Source of the DNA: JAOPZW01 sp963807305 | GTDB taxonomy: Bacteria > Actinomycetota > Thermoleophilia > Solirubrobacterales > Solirubrobacteraceae | NCBI GenBank assembly: GCA_963807305.1 | Contig: CAWEBN010000004.1 | Span: forward strand, 36,375-100,374 | Reading direction: 5' to 3' | DNA length: 64,000 bases | In this document: positions 49,469 through 60,637 of the stretch, piece by piece | Position numbering within the stretch: the stretch's first letter is position 1 | Layout of the letters: every line of letters begins with the position of its first letter | Position numbers and translations under genes: made by a program | The notes under the pieces: generated by a model | What the model was told of the DNA's origin: nothing | The model's input: the letters and a program-made list of their open reading frames with translations, nothing else | Databases searched by the model: none

Positions 49469-50229
49469 CGGACCTGACGCCGCAGGGACGCTTCGCCGCC
49501 ATCGCCCGCGAGGACGGGCGCGGCGCGCTGGTCACGATCCTCGAGGGGCTCGGGGCCGGGGCCAAGCTGCTGGTCGAGCCCGACGGGACCCGCCGCGGCT
49601 CGCTCGGCTCGCCCGAGCTCGACGACGACGCCGCGCGCCAGGCCGACGAGCTCATGTGGGCCGAGCGCGCCGAGCAGCGCGGCGCGCTCTTCGTCGACGT
49701 GACCTTCCCGGCGCCGCGGTTGATCATCTTCGGCGCCATCGACTTCGCGGCTCAGCTGTGCACCCTGGCGCGCACCAGCGGCTGGCGGCCCTACGTCGTC
49801 GACCCACGCGGGTTCTTCGCGCGTCCCGACCGCTTCCCCGACGCCGAGGAGGTCGTCGCCGCGTGGCCGGACGAGGCCTTCGAGCGCATCGGCGGCATCG
49901 ACCGCGCGACGTCGATCGCCGTGCTCACGCACGACCCCAAGCTCGACGACGCGGCGCTCGGGATCGCCCTGCGCTCCGATGCCGCGTACGTGGGCGCCAT
50001 GGGCTCGCGCCGCGCCCAGGAGAAGCGCCGCGAGCGCCTGCTCGCCCTGGGGATCACCGACGACGAGCTCGCGCGCCTGAGCGCGCCGATCGGCCTCGAC
50101 CTGGGCGCCCTCACCCCGGAGGAGACCGCGCTGTCGATCATGGGCGAGATCGTGGCCCACCGCCGCGGCCGCGAGGGCGGCCGGCTGTCGCACCTCCGCG
50201 GCGGACGCATCCACGAGGTCACGGCTTGA
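49465..50229 (+). CDS. xdhC: XdhC Rossmann-domain protein
   Basis: 254 residues. The second half is the XdhC_C Rossmann fold (PRLIIFGAIDFAAQLCTLA, YVVDPRGFFARPDRFPDA, VLTHDPKLDDAALGIAL, AAYVGAMGSRRAQEKRRERL, GLDLGALTPEETALSIMGEIVA). The cofactor loop GxGxxA is altered to FGAIDFAA. The N-terminal 80 residues are a partial XdhC_CoxI-like part. It inserts or sulfurates molybdopterin for the Cox enzyme. GTG overlaps the previous stop; the next gene begins with TTG over its own stop. Confidence 0.88.
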   Translation: MTDLTPQGRFAAIAREDGRGALVTILEGLGAGAKLLVEPDGTRRGSLGSPELDDDAARQADELMWAERAEQRGALFVDVTFPAPRLIIFGAIDFAAQLCTLARTSGWRPYVVDPRGFFARPDRFPDAEEVVAAWPDEAFERIGGIDRATSIAVLTHDPKLDDAALGIALRSDAAYVGAMGSRRAQEKRRERLLALGITDDELARLSAPIGLDLGALTPEETALSIMGEIVAHRRGREGGRLSHLRGGRIHEVTA

Positions 50230-50804
50230 TCGGCGGCGTCGTGCTCGCCGCGGGCGGGGCGTCGCGCTTCGGCTCGCCCAAGCAGCTCGCCGAGCTCGAC
50301 GGGCGCCCACTACTGCAGCACGCGATCGACGCGATGCTCGCAGTGCCGGCGATCGACCCGGTGGTGGTGGTGCTCGGCGCCGCGGCCGACCGCGTGCGCG
50401 CGGCCGTCGACCTCGGCGCGGCACATGTCGTCGTCTGCGAGGCGTGGGCGCAGGGGATGGCCGCGTCGCTGCGCTGCGGCGTCGAGGCCGTCGGCGATTG
50501 CGACTGGGTGATCGTCACCCTCGGCGACCAGCCGCGCGTGACGCCGCAGGTCATCGCCGCCGTCATGGACCACGCCGACTCCGCGCCGGCCGGCACAGCG
50601 GCCGTGCGCGCCACCTACGACGGCGCACCGGGCCACCCGGTGGCCCTCGGTCGTGCCATGCTCCCTCGCCTGGCGCAGCTGAGCGGAGACGCGGGCGCCC
50701 GCGACCTGCTCGGCGGCACCGACGTGATGACGTTCGAGGCCGCGAGCCTGTGCGACCCGGCGGACGTCGACACCCCCGAAGAGCTGGAGGCCCTGCGCAC
50801 ATGA
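50226..50804 (+). CDS. mocA: MocA-like molybdenum cofactor nucleotidyltransferase
   Basis: 192 residues, GT-A/NTP-transferase fold. The nucleotide loop is VVLAAGGASRFGSPKQLAEL, then WAQGMAASLRCGVEAV and VTLGDQPRVTPQV, as in MocA (CTP:molybdopterin cytidylyltransferase). This would add CMP to molybdopterin to make the dinucleotide form used by xanthine-oxidase-family enzymes such as CoxL. TTG start overlaps the xdhC stop (TTGA). Confidence 0.9.
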   Translation: MIGGVVLAAGGASRFGSPKQLAELDGRPLLQHAIDAMLAVPAIDPVVVVLGAAADRVRAAVDLGAAHVVVCEAWAQGMAASLRCGVEAVGDCDWVIVTLGDQPRVTPQVIAAVMDHADSAPAGTAAVRATYDGAPGHPVALGRAMLPRLAQLSGDAGARDLLGGTDVMTFEAASLCDPADVDTPEELEALRT

Positions 50805-51538
50805 AGCTCGAGCAGTCGTTCACCGTCGCCGCCCCCGTCGAGCAGGTCTGGGACATGCTGGTCGACGTCGAGCGGGTGGCACCGTGCCTGCCCGGGGCCG
50901 AGATCACCGGGCAGCGGCCCGACGGGAGCTACGAGGGGAACTTCACGGTCAAGCTCGGCCCGACCACCGCGTCGTATCGCGGCTCGTTGAAGATGGACTC
51001 GCTCGACGAGGCGTCGCGTACCGCAACGATGCACGCCAATGGCACCGACAAGCGCGGCCAGGGCGGCGCGCACGCCGTGATCGTCAGCACGATGCGCCAG
51101 GAGGGCGACGAGACGGTGGTCGACGTCGTCACCGACTTCACGATCACCGGCCGGCTGGCGCGCTTCGGGCGCGGCGGGATGATCGAGGACATCTCCAAGC
51201 GGATGATGCGCGACTTCTCGCAGTGCCTGCAGGCGTCGCTCGCCTCCGAGCCCGCATCGGCGCCGGTCGCGTCAGAGGCCCCCACGGCGGCCGCGCCGTC
51301 GGCGCAGGCGCCCGTGACGCCCGGCGAGGAAGCCGATGCCGCCGTGGCCTCCGCCGGCGGCGCCGCCGCCGAGGCCTCGGCCGCGTCCTCGGCCCCTGCT
51401 GCGCAGGAGCCGCCGGCGCCGCCCAGGCCGCAGCCGCAGGCCGCCAAGCCGGTCCACGGCATCCGTCTGGTCCTGTCCGTGCTGTGGGAGCGCGTCAAGC
51501 GCTTCTTCGCCCGCCTCGTCGGCCGCGGCGAGAAGTGA
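50801..51538 (+). CDS. coxG: CoxG-type SRPBCC protein with membrane-binding tail
   Basis: 245 residues. The N-terminal 150 residues form a CoxG/SRPBCC domain (MKLEQSFTVAAPVEQVWDML, LPGAEITGQRPDGSYEGNFTVKLG, VVDVVTDFTITGRLARFGRGG, ISKRMMRDFSQCL). A long Ala/Pro linker then leads to a basic amphipathic C-terminus (VLSVLWERVKRFFARLVGRG). In Oligotropha CoxG anchors CO dehydrogenase to the membrane, and this family can bind lipoquinones. ATG overlaps the mocA stop (ATGA). Confidence 0.92.
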   Translation: MKLEQSFTVAAPVEQVWDMLVDVERVAPCLPGAEITGQRPDGSYEGNFTVKLGPTTASYRGSLKMDSLDEASRTATMHANGTDKRGQGGAHAVIVSTMRQEGDETVVDVVTDFTITGRLARFGRGGMIEDISKRMMRDFSQCLQASLASEPASAPVASEAPTAAAPSAQAPVTPGEEADAAVASAGGAAAEASAASSAPAAQEPPAPPRPQPQAAKPVHGIRLVLSVLWERVKRFFARLVGRGEK

Positions 51539-52291
51539 GCGAGGCCCGCTCCTGGAGCGGCGCCGACTACGACCGGCTGTCCACGCCCATGGAGGCGATG
51601 GGCCGCGAGGTGCTCGAGCGCCTGCCGCTGACCGGCGACGAGACGGTCATCGACGCCGGCTGCGGCTCGGGCCGGGTCACCGAGGCGCTGCTCGCGCGCC
51701 TGCCGGCCGGCCGGGTGATCGGCGTCGACCAGTCGGCCTCGATGATCGACGCCGCGCGCGAGCGCCTGGGCGACCGCGCCGAGCTCCACGTGGCCGACCT
51801 CTCGACCTTCGACCTCGGCCTCGAGGCCGACGCGATCCTCTCGACCGCGACCTTCCACTGGATCGCCGACCACGACGCGCTCTTCGCCCGCCTGCGCGCG
51901 CACCTGCGCCCCGGCGGAATGCTGGTGGCCCAGTGCGGCGGTCAAGGCAACATCGCCAGCGTCCACGCCGCCGCCCGCGAGGCGATGGCGAGCGAGCCCT
52001 ATGCGCCGAGCTTCGAGGGCTGGCGCGGCCCGTGGAACTTCGCCGCGCCCGGCGAGACCGAGGAGCGCCTGCGCGCTGCCGGCTTCGAGCAGGCCCGCGC
52101 GTGGCTGCAGGAGCGCCCGGTGACGCCCGACGAGCCGCACGCCTACCTGACCGAGATCAACCTCGGCGCGCACCTCGAGCGCCTGCCCGAGCGAGCTGCG
52201 CCCGCGCTTCGTCGACGCGGTCATCGAGCGCCTCGGCGGCCCGCCGGTGACGATCGACTACGTGCGCCTGAACATCGACGCGGTGGCGTAG
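51535..52291 (+). CDS. Class I SAM-dependent methyltransferase, trans-aconitate-type (one frameshift)
   Basis: About 251 residues when repaired. The SAM-binding motif is IDAGCGSGRVTEAL, with VIGVDQSASMIDAARERL and LSTATFHWIADH, close to trans-aconitate 2-methyltransferase (Tam). At nt 52192 an extra C in GAG-C-GAG changes the frame. Without it the protein continues EELRPRFVDAVIERLGG...VRLNIDAVA to a TAG at 52289. The frame actually present reads on as Arg-rich nonsense. The GTG start overlaps the coxG stop, so the gene is coupled to the cox operon, but its role there is unclear. Confidence 0.75.
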
Positions 52292-52313
52292 GGGGCCTTC
52301 CGCCGGCGCATGC

Positions 52314-52329
52314 GGCGCTGCGCAGCGCC
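52314..52329 (+). terminator. Hairpin after the cox cluster
   Basis: GGCGCTG-CG-CAGCGCC is a perfect 7-bp stem 22 bases after the methyltransferase stop. No T-run follows, so it may be a Rho-type or processing hairpin rather than an intrinsic terminator. Confidence 0.35.
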
Positions 52330-52371
52330 TACTGCCGCATCGAGGGAGGGAGTGAGCGGTAATCGGGGCGC

Positions 52372-52419
52372 GTGCTGTCTAAGCGAAGGTCAGCATCGCA
52401 AAAACAGCACACGCCTTCG
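52372..52419 (+). ncRNA. Possible pseudoknot RNA element upstream of mfd
   Basis: Two interleaved perfect stems are present: GTGCTGT (52372-52378) with ACAGCAC (52404-52410), and CGAAGG (52384-52389) with CCTTCG (52414-52419). The order 5'-1, 5'-2, 3'-1, 3'-2 is that of an H-type pseudoknot. The A-rich ATCGCAAAAA lies in the loop. TACAGT (52452-52457) downstream could be an mfd promoter, so the element may end the cox transcript or be a separate RNA. I match it to no known family. Confidence 0.35.
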
Positions 52420-52507
52420 ACCGCCCTGCATGGCGCCCGACCCCCGCTCGCTACAGTGAATCGAGACGGCCGCGCGACCTACGTGAGCGGTCGCTTCGCC
52501 TGCCCAG

Positions 52508-55862
<3,355 letters not shown>

Positions 55863-55913
55863 CAAATCGTGGCTACCATGACCCGTTGCTCAGCTGTCCC
55901 CTACCTCGAAACG

Positions 55914-57098
55914 ATGGTCTTGAAGACTCGAACTGCACTCCCAGTCGTGGCCCTGCTCGCTGGTCGCCGTCCTCGGCGTCTCGGCCTGCGGTGGCGGCGG
56001 CGTGCCCGGCAACTCGGTCGCCACCGTCGGCGATCAGACGATCAAGCGCGACACCTTCGACCACTGGATGAAGATCATCGCGGTCTCCCAGGCCGGTCAG
56101 ACCAACCCGGCGGCCGCCAAGACGGCCAAGGTGCCCGACGCGCCCGACTTCAAGCAGTGCATCGCCGACAAGAAGAAGACGGCGGCGAAGCCGGCCAAGG
56201 GGCAGCCCGAGCCGACCGACGCCCAGTACAAGACGCAGTGCCAGCAGCAGTACGACCAGTTCCGCGACCAGGTCCTGGGCTTCCTGATCCGCTCGACGTG
56301 GCTCGACCAGGAGGCCAACCGCCTCAAGGTCAAGGTCGCCGACAAGACGATCGTCAAGCAGATCGACGACATCAAGAAGCAGCAGTTCGCCCAGAAGGGC
56401 AGCTACGAGAAGTTCCTGCAGAACGCCGGGCTGACCAACGAGGACGTCCTCTACCAGCAGCGCATCCGCGAGCTGCAGAACCAGATCACGTCGAAGGTGA
56501 CCAAGGGCAAGGACACGGTCACCGACGCCCAGATCGCGGACTACTACAACAAGAACAAGTCGCGCTTCTCGTCGCCCGAGCGGCGTGACCTGCGCATCGT
56601 GCTGACCAAGGACAAGGCCAAGGCCGCGCAGGCCAAGAAGGCGCTCGAATCCGGGCCAGTCGTGGACGTCCGTGGCCAAGAAGTACTCGGTCGACCAGGC
56701 CTCGAAGTCCAAGGGCGGCCAGCTGCGCGGGCGTCGCCAAGGGCCAGCAGGAGCCCGCCTTCGACAAGGCGATCTTCGCGGCCAAGAAGGACAAGCTGAC
56801 GGGCCCGATCAAGACGCAGTTCGGCTGGTACGTCTTCGACGTCTCGAAGATCACCCCGAGCAAGCAGCAGACGCTCGACGAGTCCAAGGCCTCGATCAAG
56901 CAGATCCTGGCCTCCCAGAACCAGCAGAACGCCCTGAAGAAGTTCGGCGACGACTACCGCAACCGGTACAAGAAGGAGACGGACTGCCGCAAGGGGTACG
57001 TCGTCGACGACTGCAAGAACGCGCCGAAGAAGAAGGCCACGACGACCACGGCGCCGGCGACGACGCAGCAGCAGGGCACGACGACGACCTCGCCGTAG
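55914..57098 (+). CDS. PpiC/PrsA-like foldase lipoprotein (three frameshifts)
   Basis: A signal peptide with lipobox (VAVLGVSAC) starts the protein. A SurA-N-like helical region follows, then a parvulin-type PpiC domain (RRDLRIVLTKDKAKAAQ, SVAKKYSVDQASKSKGGQL, TGPIKTQFGWYVFDVSKI), and a Lys/Thr-rich tail. About 394 residues when repaired. The frame changes near 55960 (within the signal peptide), at about 56656 (extra C in GGG-C-CAG) and at about 56730 (extra G in CGCGGG). Each repair restores family-typical text. It would fold secreted proteins at the outer face of the membrane. The ATG at 55914 gives the best signal peptide. Confidence 0.75.
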
Positions 57099-57120
57099 GC
57101 CGCGCGCCGGCGGCGACGTC

Positions 57121-57126
57121 TAGGCT
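57121..57126 (+). promoter_or_regulatory. -10 element of mazG-eno
   Basis: TAGGCT ends 9 bases before the mazG ATG; no Shine-Dalgarno is present in CCGGCACCC, so a near-leaderless transcript is likely. Confidence 0.45.
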
Positions 57127-57135
57127 CCGGCACCC

Positions 57136-57903
57136 ATGCCAGAGCCAGCCGTCGCCGCCGCCGTCGCCCGCCTGGACGAGCTCACCCGCCGCCTGCGGCG
57201 CGAGTGTCCCTGGGACCGCGAGCAGGACGAGCGCTCGATCGTGCCCCACACCGTCGAGGAGGCCTACGAGCTCGCCGACGCCGCGAACGCCGGCGACGAC
57301 GGCAAGCTGCGCGACGAGCTGGGCGACGTGCTCTTCCAGGTCCACTTCCTCTCGCTGCTGCTCGAGGAGCGCGGTGCGGGGGACATGGCGCAGGTGGCCG
57401 AGCACGTGCGCCAGAAGCTGATCCGCCGCCATCCCGCACGTCTTCGGCGAGGTCGAGGCCGAGACGGCCGGCGAGGTGCTGCGCAACTGGGACGAGATCA
57501 AGCGCTCCGAGCCCGGCCGCGAGGACGGGATCTTCGGAGACGTGCCCGAGAACCTCCCGGCGCTGCTGCACGCGCGCAAGGTCCAGCGCCGCGCCGCCAG
57601 CTCGGGCTTCGACTTCGAGCGCGTCCCCTACGACGCCGTGAGCGGCGAGCTCGAGGAGCTCGAGGCCGCCGGCACCGAGCGCGACGCCGTCTTCCACGAG
57701 GTCGGCGACCTGCTCTTCGCGGCGGTCACCGTCGCGCGCAAGCTGCGCGTCGACCCCGAGCTCGCGCTGCGCGCGGCGAGCGGGCGCTTCCGGGGCGCGT
57801 CGAGGAGGCCGAGCGTCTCGCCGGGCCGACCGGCGCCGACTGGGACGCGCTGACCCCCGACGACAAGCTGACCTACTACGTCCAAGCGAGGTTGAACGAA
57901 TGA
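57136..57903 (+). CDS. mazG: Nucleoside triphosphate pyrophosphohydrolase MazG (two frameshifts)
   Basis: About 255 residues when repaired; two MazG helical domains. The first has LRRECPWDREQDERSIVPHTVEEAYEL with the EExxE metal motif and LRDELGDVLFQVHF. The second has FHEVGDLLFAAVTVARKLRVDPE. The family conserved HPHVFGEVEAETAGEVLRNWDEIK is reached only if an extra C near 57434 is removed; near 57793 one G is missing before RVEEAERLAG. TAGGCT (57121-57126) ends 9 bases before the ATG. It hydrolyses NTPs, including ppGpp or damaged nucleotides. Its stop overlaps the eno start (ATGA). Confidence 0.88.
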   Translation: MPEPAVAAAVARLDELTRRLRRECPWDREQDERSIVPHTVEEAYELADAANAGDDGKLRDELGDVLFQVHFLSLLLEERGAGDMAQVAEHVRQKLIRRHPARLRRGRGRDGRRGAAQLGRDQALRARPRGRDLRRRAREPPGAAARAQGPAPRRQLGLRLRARPLRRRERRARGARGRRHRARRRLPRGRRPALRGGHRRAQAARRPRARAARGERALPGRVEEAERLAGPTGADWDALTPDDKLTYYVQARLNE

Positions 57904-59174
57904 GCCAGATCGACAAGGTCCACGCCCGGCAGGTGCTCGACAGTCGCGGCAACCCGACCGTCGAGGTCGAGCTCGCGCTGCGCTCGGGCGCGGCCGGGCG
58001 CACGATCGTGCCCAGCGGCGCCTCGACCGGCGAGTTCGAGGCCACCGAGCTGCGCGACGGCGGCGACGCCTACGGCGGCAAGGGCGTGACGCAGGCCGTC
58101 GGCAACGTCAACGGCGAGATCGCCGAGGCGGTCATCGGCCACGACGCGACCGACCAGGAGGGGCTCGATCGCGCGTTGATCGACCTCGACGGCACGCCCA
58201 ACAAGTCGCGCCTGGGGGCCAACGCGATCCTCGGCGTCTCCCTGGCCGCTGCGCACGCCGCCGCGGCCGAGGAGGGCCAGCCGCTGTGGCGCTACCTGGG
58301 CGGCGACGCCGCACACGTGCTGCCCGTGCCGATGATGAACGTCCTCAACGGCGGCGCGCACGCCGACAACTCGGTCGACTTCCAGGAGTTCATGGTGGTG
58401 CCGCTTGGCGCCTCCAGCTTCACGGAGTGCCTGCGTATGGGGGCCGAGGTCTTCCACGCGCTGAAGAAGACGCTGCACGACCGCGGCCTGGGCGGCGGCG
58501 TGGGCGACGAGGGCGGCTTCGCGCCGAACCTCGGCTCCAACGAGGAGGCCCTGCAGATGCTCGTGGCAGGCATCGAGGCCGCGGGCTACACGCCCGGCGA
58601 AGACGTCGCCATCGCCCTCGACCCGGCGGTGAGCGAGATCTTCTCCGACGGCGCCTACGTCCTCGAGCACGAGCACCGCACCCTGAGCGCGGCGGAGCTG
58701 ACCGACTACTGGGCCGACCTGGCGGGCCGCTACCCGATCGTCTCCCTCGAGGACGGGATGGCGGAGGAGGATTGGGATGGCTGGGCCGCGCTGACCGAGC
58801 GTCTGGGCGCTCATCTGCAGCTCGTGGGCGACGACGTCTTCGTCACCAACACCGAGCGCCTGCGTCGCGGCATCGACTCCGGCGTGGCCAACTCGATCCT
58901 CGTCAAGGTCAACCAGATCGGCACGCTGACCGAGACGCTGGCCGCCATCGCGATGGCGCGCGAGGCCGGCTACAGCGCGGTCATGTCGCACCGCTCGGGC
59001 GAGACGGAGGACGTGACGATCGCCGACCTCGCCGTGGCCACCGGCTGCGGGCAGATCAAGACCGGGGCGCCGTCGCGCTCCGATCGCGTGGCGAAGTACA
59101 ACCAGCTCCTGCGCATCGAGGAGCAGCTCGGCACGGACGCGAGCTTCCCGGGACGGTCGGCCTTCCGCTCGTGA
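57900..59174 (+). CDS. eno: Enolase
   Basis: Converts 2-phosphoglycerate to phosphoenolpyruvate. 424 residues, intact. The N-terminal motif is VLDSRGNPTVEVEL, the substrate loop SGASTG. The metal Asp/Glu set is visible (ALDPAVSEIF, SLEDGMAEEDWDGW, VGDDVFVTN), and the catalytic Lys is in ILVKVNQIGTLTE. MSHRSGETEDVTIADLAVA is the family signature near the end. It overlaps mazG (ATGA) and the next gene (GTGA). Confidence 0.97.
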   Translation: MSQIDKVHARQVLDSRGNPTVEVELALRSGAAGRTIVPSGASTGEFEATELRDGGDAYGGKGVTQAVGNVNGEIAEAVIGHDATDQEGLDRALIDLDGTPNKSRLGANAILGVSLAAAHAAAAEEGQPLWRYLGGDAAHVLPVPMMNVLNGGAHADNSVDFQEFMVVPLGASSFTECLRMGAEVFHALKKTLHDRGLGGGVGDEGGFAPNLGSNEEALQMLVAGIEAAGYTPGEDVAIALDPAVSEIFSDGAYVLEHEHRTLSAAELTDYWADLAGRYPIVSLEDGMAEEDWDGWAALTERLGAHLQLVGDDVFVTNTERLRRGIDSGVANSILVKVNQIGTLTETLAAIAMAREAGYSAVMSHRSGETEDVTIADLAVATGCGQIKTGAPSRSDRVAKYNQLLRIEEQLGTDASFPGRSAFRS

Positions 59175-59764
59175 CCCGGGCGTCGGACTCCGAGCGCGAG
59201 GCCACGGTCGCCCACCTGCGCGAGGCGGCGGCCGAGGGGCGCCTCGACGTCGAGGAGCTGGTCGACCGGATCGACTCGGCCTACGCGGCCACCACGCGGG
59301 CCGAGCTCGAGCCGCTGACCGCCGACCTGCCGGCGCCGACGGGGGCGGCGTTCGCCGGCCCGCCCGAGCGCCGCGCGACGAGCTTCGTGCTCAGCATCTT
59401 CGGCGGCAGCGACCGTGCGGGGCGCTGGCGGGTGGCCGAGCGCCTGCGCGTCGTGAACATCTTCGGCGGCGCCGACCTCGACCTGCGCGAGGCCACGCTG
59501 GTGGCGCCCGAGGTCCACATCACGGTCGTCTCGATCTTCGGCGGCTCGGACATCGTCGTGCCCGAGGGCGTCCACGCCGAGCTGTCGAGCTTCGCCATCT
59601 TCGGGGGCGACGATCTCAAGCTCGGGGGCTCGGAGCCGGCGCCGGGCGCGCCCGTGGTGCACGTGCGCTGCGTCTCGATCTTCGGCGGAACGGACGTCAT
59701 GACCAAGCGCGGACGCGCCAAACGGCGCCTCCCGGGCCTGCCGCCGCCTCCTCCGCCGCTCTAG
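59171..59764 (+). CDS. DUF1707-domain protein with LiaF-like C-terminus
   Basis: 197 residues. SDSEREATVAHLREAAAEGRLDVEELVDRID is a DUF1707/SHOCT-like N-terminus. The C-terminal half has four turns of the IFGGSD/IFGGAD type (VLSIFGGSDR, VNIFGGADLDL, VSIFGGSDIVV, AIFGGDDLKL, VSIFGGTDVM), as in the cell-wall-active-antibiotic-response LiaF family. No membrane helix is present, so the protein is probably cytoplasmic or peripheral. GTG overlaps the eno stop. Role unknown; LiaF-like proteins sense envelope stress in other phyla. Confidence 0.85.
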   Translation: MTRASDSEREATVAHLREAAAEGRLDVEELVDRIDSAYAATTRAELEPLTADLPAPTGAAFAGPPERRATSFVLSIFGGSDRAGRWRVAERLRVVNIFGGADLDLREATLVAPEVHITVVSIFGGSDIVVPEGVHAELSSFAIFGGDDLKLGGSEPAPGAPVVHVRCVSIFGGTDVMTKRGRAKRRLPGLPPPPPPL

Positions 59765-59792
59765 AACGTCCGCTTGCACGGGCAGGATTCGG

Positions 59793-60195
59793 GTGCGCTC
59801 TTCCCGAACGCGACTCCAATGGCCCCGGCCCGCTAGCGCTCGCGCGCCCCGTCGCGCCCCTGTCACGCGCCCGAAGGCGGCCCGTCCGCGGGTCCTTCCC
59901 GGAGGCGCCAAGGGCATCCGCTGGGACCGCGTGTCGCGCGTGGCCCTGCTCGTCGTCCTGCTCGGGATGCTCTTCCTGTACATCGGGCCCGGCGCGCTCG
60001 TACTGGTCGACGGTGCAGGAGGCCAAGCAGCGCCGCGCCGACGTGGCGCGGCTCAAGCACGAGAACACCAAGCTGCGGGCCCGTCGCGACGCCCTGCGCA
60101 ACCCGGCGGCGCTCGAGCGCGAGGCCCGGCGGCTGGGCATGGTGCGCCCCGGCGAGCGCTCGTACGTCGTCAAGCACCTCCCCAAGGGCCCGTAG
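59793..60195 (+). CDS. DivIC/FtsB-like septum protein (one frameshift)
   Basis: About 133 residues when repaired. A basic N-terminus (RPKAARPRVLPGGAKGIRWD; GTG start, uncertain) leads to one membrane helix (VALLVVLLGMLFLYIG). A coiled-coil follows: EAKQRRADVARLKHENTKLRARRDALRNPAALEREARRLGMVRPGE. This is the DivIC/FtsB layout, including the ALEREARRLGMVRPGE motif. An extra G in CCC-G-GCGCGC near 59990 breaks the frame; without it the junction reads GPARSYWSTVQEAKQ. Downstream of enolase, this is the normal place for this gene in actinobacteria. It helps recruit late cell-division proteins. Confidence 0.8.
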
Positions 60196-60218
60196 CCAGG
60201 CCCCCGCGAGCGCCTCGC

Positions 60219-60224
60219 TAGCCT
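60219..60224 (+). promoter_or_regulatory. -10 element of the small unknown gene
   Basis: TAGCCT ends 7 bases before the GTG at 60232. Confidence 0.35.
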
Positions 60225-60231
60225 GGTCGCG

Positions 60232-60558
60232 GTGAGCTTCGAGACCGCGATCTACCAGTGGCGGGCGGGGGAGCGCCGCCTGGCGGAGGCCGAGCCGACC
60301 GAGCGCGTGGCGATGGAGCGCGTGACCTCGCGCATCCACGCCGAGCTGCGCCGGCGCCTCGGCGGCCCCTTCACCGTGGACGAGCTGGTCGAGCTCTACG
60401 ACCGCGGCACCGGCTGGTGCCTGGACATCGCCTACGCCGTGGCTCCGGGCGCCCCGTGGGCGTGGGACATGCGCACGGTGGCCGACGCCGCCTTCGCCCG
60501 CTACGTGCGCGAGGCGGGCGACTTCGCCGGCGGGCGACGGCTGGAGCCCGACCGCTAG
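60232..60558 (+). CDS. Small soluble protein of unknown function
   Basis: 108 residues. MSFETAIYQWRAGERRLAE begins a mostly helical protein with VDELVELYDRGTGWCLDIAYAVAPGAPWAWDMRTVADAAFARY near the middle. No motif is recognised. The good codon bias, the leaderless-type start and the clean end before the AT-rich region favour a real gene. It may be specific to this lineage. Confidence 0.55.
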   Translation: MSFETAIYQWRAGERRLAEAEPTERVAMERVTSRIHAELRRRLGGPFTVDELVELYDRGTGWCLDIAYAVAPGAPWAWDMRTVADAAFARYVREAGDFAGGRRLEPDR

Positions 60559-60578
60559 GTCATCCATGGCGATCTCCG

Positions 60579-60611
60579 TTACCTAGATCTCAATAACGTA
60601 GATCCAGGTAA
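60579..60611 (+). promoter_or_regulatory. Inverted-repeat operator upstream of the ATPase gene
   Basis: TTACCTAGATC and GATCCAGGTAA are inverted copies (10 of 11 match) around an 11-base spacer, in a stretch much richer in A/T than its surroundings. CTAGGT (60555-60560) adds a third half-site. TACGCT and TATAAG (60626-60636) directly downstream are candidate -10 boxes. An autoregulator or outside repressor could bind. Confidence 0.5.
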
Positions 60612-60637
60612 GTATTCATACGCGGTACGCTATAAGC

